DNA of 33,939 nucleotides from Chloroflexota bacterium (GTDB lineage Bacteria > Chloroflexota > Anaerolineae > CG2-30-64-16): the NCBI GenBank assembly GCA_016876015.1, contig VGOD01000036.1, positions 1 through 33,939 of the forward strand. The letters are read 5' to 3'. The position numbers and the translations under genes are program-made. A model generated the notes under the pieces. It searched no databases. It was not told the origin of the DNA and saw nothing but the letters and a program-made list of their open reading frames with translations. Of this stretch, positions 30,579-33,939 are shown one piece after another. Within the stretch, counting starts at the first letter, position 1. Every line of letters begins with the position of its first letter.

Positions 30579-32744
30579 ATGACAATACCTGAATCCACCC
30601 CTTCGATCTACCGCGACCGCATCGCCGCGCTGGCCCAAACCAAACTCGCATTCAACGCGGCCAAGCTGGCGCACGACGGCTATCACGACGTGGACGACCA
30701 CGGCAACATCCCCTGGCCCGACCCCATCCCGTTCGAGCCGATCAGCAACCACGGGGACGGCGGCTGCTACGGCGCACGCGCCATCGGTCAGAACTTCCGC
30801 CGCTGGCTGGACGCGCACCCGGCCTACATCCACGGGCAGAGCGCGCTGGCCGGCGCGTGGATCAGCCTCGTGCCCGGCATCGGCGGCTGGCGGCCGGAGG
30901 ATCGGGCCGACCACCTGGCGCCCTTGCACGAGAAATACCACTTCATGGCGACCGGCATCGGCGCGATGAACCACATCGGGCCGGACATGAAGATCGGGCT
31001 GGAGCTGGGCTGGGGCGGGCTGCTGAGCAAGATCCGCTATTATCGCGCCCAGAACCGGCCGGCCGATACCGCCTTCTACGACGCCGAAGAAGACTTCGTG
31101 CTCGGCGTCCAGGACTGGATTCGCCGGCACGTGGCGCACGCACACGATCTGGCCGCGGCCGAGAGCGACCCGGAGACGCGCGCAAACCTGCTCGCCATCG
31201 CTGAGATGAACGAATACCTGGTGCGCGGAGCGCCGCGCACGCTGCGCGAGGCGTGCCAGTTCCTGGCGTGGTTCCAGGCCGTGGATCGCATGTACTTCCA
31301 CGGCGGCGCGCTGGGCCAGCTCGACGAGCTCCTGCGCCCCTTCTACGAGGCGGACACCGCGGCCGGCGTCGTGGACGACGAGATGGCCGTCTGGTTCATC
31401 GCCAGCCTCTTCTTCAACGACACGCACTATTCGCAGATCGGCGGCCCCGCGGCCGACGGCCATGACGTCACCAGCCGCATGTCGTATCTGATCCTGGAAG
31501 CCAGCCACCTGCTGAAGATCCCCTCGAACCTGGCGGTGCGGCTGCACGATGGCCTCGATCCGGCTCTGCTGCGCCAGTCGTTGGTCTACAACCTGGAGGA
31601 CGGCACAGGGCCGAGCTACTCGTGCGCCAAGGGGCTGGACGAGGGCTACGTCCGCAACGGCGTGCCGCTACAACTGGCGCGGCTGCGGGCCAAGGTCGGC
31701 TGCAACTGGACAGCGCTGCCCGGCATCGAGTATTGCCACCAGGATGTCACCCGCCAATGCTTGATCGCGCCCTTCCTGCTGGCTTTCCACGAGCTGGTGG
31801 ATGATCCCCTCGCGCCCCGCACGCTGGACGAGCTGTGGCGGCGCTACGTCGAGCACCTGGGTATCTCGACGCGCGTGCTCAAAGAGGGCTTCGACTGGCA
31901 CATGGCGCATCACGCCGACAACCTGATCGAGATCGTCCTGAACCTCTTCTGCCACGGGCCGATCGAGCGCGGGCTGGATGCGGCCGCGGGCGGGGTGGAC
32001 ATCTATCTCCTGACTGCCGATGGCCTGGGGCTGGCGACGGTGGCCGACTCCTTCGCCGCCATCGAGCAGCGGGTGGTGATCGAAAAGCGGCTGACGTGGG
32101 AGCAGTTGGCCGCGCATCTGCGGGCCGATTACGCGGGCGCGGAGCCGGTGCGGCTGATGCTCAAGAACATCCCGCGCTTCGGCGTGGGCGGCTCGCGCGC
32201 CGACGGGTGGGCCAAACGCATCGCCGACGCCTACGTGCAGCTCGTCCGCGGCACGCCGACCCCGCTCGGTTACACGATCATCCCCGGCCTCTTCTCGCAC
32301 GGCGGCATCGCCCGCTACGGCGCCGACCTGGCCGCGACCCCCAATGGCCGGCACGCGGGCGCGTCCATCTCGCACAGCGCCAACCCCGATCCGGGCTTCC
32401 TGCCGGGCGGCGGCGGCGCACTCACCGCGAAGGCGACCGCGGTGGCCGCGGTGCAGCCCGGCTGGGGCAACTCCGCGCCGCTGCAGCTCGACGTGGACGC
32501 CCACCTGATGAAGGAAGCGGGCGGCCTGGCGGCGCTCGAATCGCTCATCCGCACGCACAACCGCCAGGGCGGCACGCTGATCAACCTGAACATCGTCTCG
32601 AAGGAGAAGATCATCGAGGCGCACCGAGACCCGTCGAAATACCCCGACCTGATGGTGCGCGTCACGGGTTACAGCGCGTATTTCCACTCGCTGTCGCCCG
32701 CGTACCGGCAGCAGATTGTGGATCGGTTGCTGGCGGGGGATTGA
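30579..32744 (+). CDS. Glycyl radical enzyme (pyruvate formate-lyase family), unusual active site
   Basis: A 721-residue cytosolic, oxygen-sensitive radical enzyme. The C-terminal glycyl radical motif is VRVTGYSAYF with G697. The thiyl cysteine is most likely C375 in AKVGCNWTALPG, 322 residues before the Gly, a spacing close to that in PFL and glycerol dehydratase. The Cys is not followed by the C-x-E motif of the diol dehydratase, choline lyase and related classes, nor is it the double Cys of PFL; it reads G-C-N-W. So it belongs to another, probably uncharacterised, class. No radical-SAM activase lies within the window. ATG 30579 fits the family start; the frame is open upstream into the hairpin leader. 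A weak AGAG ribosome site precedes it. Confidence 0.88.
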   Translation: MTIPESTPSIYRDRIAALAQTKLAFNAAKLAHDGYHDVDDHGNIPWPDPIPFEPISNHGDGGCYGARAIGQNFRRWLDAHPAYIHGQSALAGAWISLVPGIGGWRPEDRADHLAPLHEKYHFMATGIGAMNHIGPDMKIGLELGWGGLLSKIRYYRAQNRPADTAFYDAEEDFVLGVQDWIRRHVAHAHDLAAAESDPETRANLLAIAEMNEYLVRGAPRTLREACQFLAWFQAVDRMYFHGGALGQLDELLRPFYEADTAAGVVDDEMAVWFIASLFFNDTHYSQIGGPAADGHDVTSRMSYLILEASHLLKIPSNLAVRLHDGLDPALLRQSLVYNLEDGTGPSYSCAKGLDEGYVRNGVPLQLARLRAKVGCNWTALPGIEYCHQDVTRQCLIAPFLLAFHELVDDPLAPRTLDELWRRYVEHLGISTRVLKEGFDWHMAHHADNLIEIVLNLFCHGPIERGLDAAAGGVDIYLLTADGLGLATVADSFAAIEQRVVIEKRLTWEQLAAHLRADYAGAEPVRLMLKNIPRFGVGGSRADGWAKRIADAYVQLVRGTPTPLGYTIIPGLFSHGGIARYGADLAATPNGRHAGASISHSANPDPGFLPGGGGALTAKATAVAAVQPGWGNSAPLQLDVDAHLMKEAGGLAALESLIRTHNRQGGTLINLNIVSKEKIIEAHRDPSKYPDLMVRVTGYSAYFHSLSPAYRQQIVDRLLAGD

Positions 32745-32782
32745 CATGTTGAAATACTGAGGCGCTTGGTGCTCGGTTACGT

Positions 32783-32811
32783 TTGGCATCCAGCGAGTAA
32801 GGTTGTACAAT
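32783..32811 (+). promoter_or_regulatory. Promoter for the MNT/HEPN genes
   Basis: TTGGCA (32783-32788) and TACAAT (32806-32811) are 17 bases apart, ending 20 bases before the MNT ATG, so a short leader with an AGGAG ribosome site results. Confidence 0.7.
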
Positions 32812-32831
32812 TTCTGACCAGGAGATGGCGC

Positions 32832-33152
32832 ATGAAAGAAATCCCAAAGGCGCAACTTGACATCGTGATGCAGAGGCTTGTCAACGAGTTTCAACCAGAG
32901 CGCGTCATCCTGTTCGGCTCGCACGCTTGGGGGACGCCAAATGAAGATAGCGATCTAGATCTGTTGGTGATCGTTCCCCAGAGCAATGAGAGACCCTCAC
33001 GGCGCGCGGCGCGTGCATATCGGTGTTTGCGCGGATTGACGATCCCAGCGGAAATCCTGGTCAAAACGCGCGCCGAGGTGGAACGGTTTCAAGGGGTCAG
33101 AGCATCGCTCGAAAGCGAGATCCTCGAGCGGGGCAGAGTGCTGTATGGATGA
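32832..33152 (+). CDS. MNT-type nucleotidyltransferase (antitoxin of HEPN pair)
   Basis: A 106-residue minimal nucleotidyltransferase. The signature GSHAWGTPNEDSDLDLLV holds G29-S30 and the metal-binding D41 and D43. In characterised MntA/HepT systems the MNT protein is the antitoxin and AMPylates the HEPN toxin. The usual third acidic residue of the MNT fold would be in the strand PAEILVKT, where a Glu stands in place of Asp. The ATG at 32832 has AGGAG in front. It overlaps the HEPN gene by 8 bases. Base composition is less GC-rich than the metabolic genes nearby, consistent with an acquired module. Confidence 0.9.
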   Translation: MKEIPKAQLDIVMQRLVNEFQPERVILFGSHAWGTPNEDSDLDLLVIVPQSNERPSRRAARAYRCLRGLTIPAEILVKTRAEVERFQGVRASLESEILERGRVLYG

Positions 33153-33552
33153 AGCCAAACGTCAACTGGTGCGCAGTTGGTTGACCAAAGCTCAGCACGA
33201 CTTGGCTGCGGCTCGAAAGTTGGCGGTTGACCCCGATCCTTACCTGGACGCGGCGGTTTATCACTGTCAGCAGGCCGCGGAAAAGGCGCTCAAAGGGTTC
33301 CTCGTTTTCCACGATCAGCGCTTCGAGAAGATTCACAACCTATCGGTCCTTGCCTGGCAAGCATCATCCTTTGCCACCGGGATGGATCAGTTGCTGGAGG
33401 CTTGTGAATTGCTGACCCCTTACGCGACCGCGTATCGCTACCCCGGCGAATTGATGGAGCCAGAGGTGGTAGAATTCGAAGACGCGCTGGCTGCGGCCGA
33501 CGAAATATACCGCTTCATCTTGTCGCTAATGGCGGATGATGTAAGACCGTAG
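33145..33552 (+). CDS. HEPN-domain protein (probable RNase toxin)
   Basis: A 135-residue all-helical HEPN protein. YLDAAVYHCQQAAEKALKGF is the family's second helix, and R59-FEKI-H64 forms the R-x4-H motif of HEPN ribonucleases; the motif is intact. In HepT/MntA systems a Tyr after the His (R-x4-H-x-Y) is AMPylated; here the residues after the His are N-L, so the modified residue, if any, must be elsewhere. The gene overlaps the MNT gene, as in known toxin-antitoxin pairs. Whether this one is a toxin or a benign HEPN/MNT pair cannot be settled from sequence. Confidence 0.88.
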   Translation: MDEAKRQLVRSWLTKAQHDLAAARKLAVDPDPYLDAAVYHCQQAAEKALKGFLVFHDQRFEKIHNLSVLAWQASSFATGMDQLLEACELLTPYATAYRYPGELMEPEVVEFEDALAAADEIYRFILSLMADDVRP

Positions 33553-33580
33553 GCATTGGCGCGTTGCCACGGTGAGTAGC

Positions 33581-33781
33581 ATGCGATATGAGATCAACAG
33601 CGACGAAGTATTGACGATTTGTCGTCTCCTGGACGCTGACGATGTCGTGGATGATCTCATCGCCAGGCACGGCGCCTTCCTGGACACGATCCGGCAGGCG
33701 CGACAACAGCGAGCAGCCGGACGCGCCAGGCGCATCGAGGATGTACGGCGGAAGTACGAGGTCGGCCGTGAGAAAGGCTGA
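33581..33781 (+). CDS. Small protein of unknown function behind the HEPN gene
   Basis: A 66-residue protein starting at ATG 33581 with GGTGAG just upstream; the stop of the HEPN gene is 28 bases before it. The N-terminal half is acidic (EINSDEVLTICRLLDADDVV), the C-terminal half is strongly basic and helical (QARQQRAAGRARRIEDVRRK). I do not recognise the family. Size, charge split and position next to an MNT/HEPN pair are compatible with an antitoxin-like or accessory role, but this is only suggested by context. Confidence 0.5.
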   Translation: MRYEINSDEVLTICRLLDADDVVDDLIARHGAFLDTIRQARQQRAAGRARRIEDVRRKYEVGREKG

Positions 33782-33851
33782 GTGACAGGTGAAGACCTCC
33801 TGTTGTTTGAGACCTGTGAGTTACAGGACTTACGCAGTGGCGCCGAAAACC

Positions 33852-33929
33852 AGCCACGAATGACACGAATTGACACGAAAATGGGTTGACCAGGCGGCTG
33901 AATTCGTGAAATTCGTGCAATTCGTGGCT
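33852..33929. repeat. Inverted array of CACGAAT-type units near the window end
   Basis: Left arm 33852-33879 (starting AGCCACGAATGACACGAATT) faces a right arm 33903-33929 (ending CAATTCGTGGCT). Each arm is itself a short array of about 9-base CACGAAT-like units. The segment 33782-33939 has no gene I can support. Confidence 0.75.
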
Positions 33930-33939
33930 ACTCCGCACG

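Noticed and set aside
30579..32744. True pyruvate formate-lyase (pflB)
   Set aside because: There is no double Cys at the active site, no pflA neighbour, and the Cys context is different.

Overview
This is a GC-rich, gene-dense bacterial window with about 30 genes. The gene families and their mixture suggest an environmental Chloroflexota bacterium, perhaps Anaerolineae- or Caldilineae-like. The families pointing that way are a PucC/BCD-type transporter, a bacterial PAC2 protein, URO-D-fold methyltransferase relatives, prokaryotic caspases, AlaX with a DHHA1 domain, larBCE, and many interspersed palindromic repeats. This placement is inferred from gene content; there is no rRNA marker. No rRNA, tRNA, CRISPR array or intact insertion sequence was seen. 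Most promoters I could find are sigma70-like with 17-bp spacers.

Layout. 1-1464 (minus): a partial aldo/keto reductase and a Gfo/Idh/MocA oxidoreductase. 1651-3770 (plus): an OmpR-type response regulator and its histidine kinase. 4100-8247 (plus): an MFS permease, a P1 (S58) peptidase and glycogen synthase glgA; nine AGAGAT units separate the last two. 8272-8972: a frameshifted DUF3800 gene. 9140-14401 (plus): a tight cluster of AlaX, an MBL-fold protein with altered metal ligands, a membrane TPR protein and a SWIM zinc-finger protein. 14454-20557 (minus): an operon with a consensus promoter that encodes a metacaspase-like protease, a caspase-HEAT-membrane protein, a membrane-anchored FecR-like protein and an alkaline-phosphatase-superfamily enzyme. 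20705-22943 (plus): a URO-D family protein and a GDPD-like protein. 23093-25299 (minus): an AlkZ-like protein and a PucC-like transporter. 25462-27433 (plus): PAC2, azlC and azlD. 27438-30167 (minus): larE-larB-larC for the nickel-pincer cofactor. 30579-32744 (plus): a glycyl radical enzyme with a long structured leader. 32832-33781 (plus): an MNT/HEPN pair and a small unknown gene.

The two most interesting systems are the following. First, the caspase operon (14454-20557) couples two different caspase-fold proteases, both with intact His/Cys dyads, to a single-pass FecR-like membrane protein through ATGA and GTGA overlaps. It looks like a membrane-linked proteolytic signalling or cell-death module. 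Second, a palindromic repeat family sits at gene 3' ends, where it resembles terminators, and is also inserted in frame and duplicated inside alaX as two 51-bp units, reminiscent of the Rickettsia palindromic elements. A second interspersed family, built around a CGGTC-GACCG mini-hairpin, fills several of the remaining intergenic gaps.
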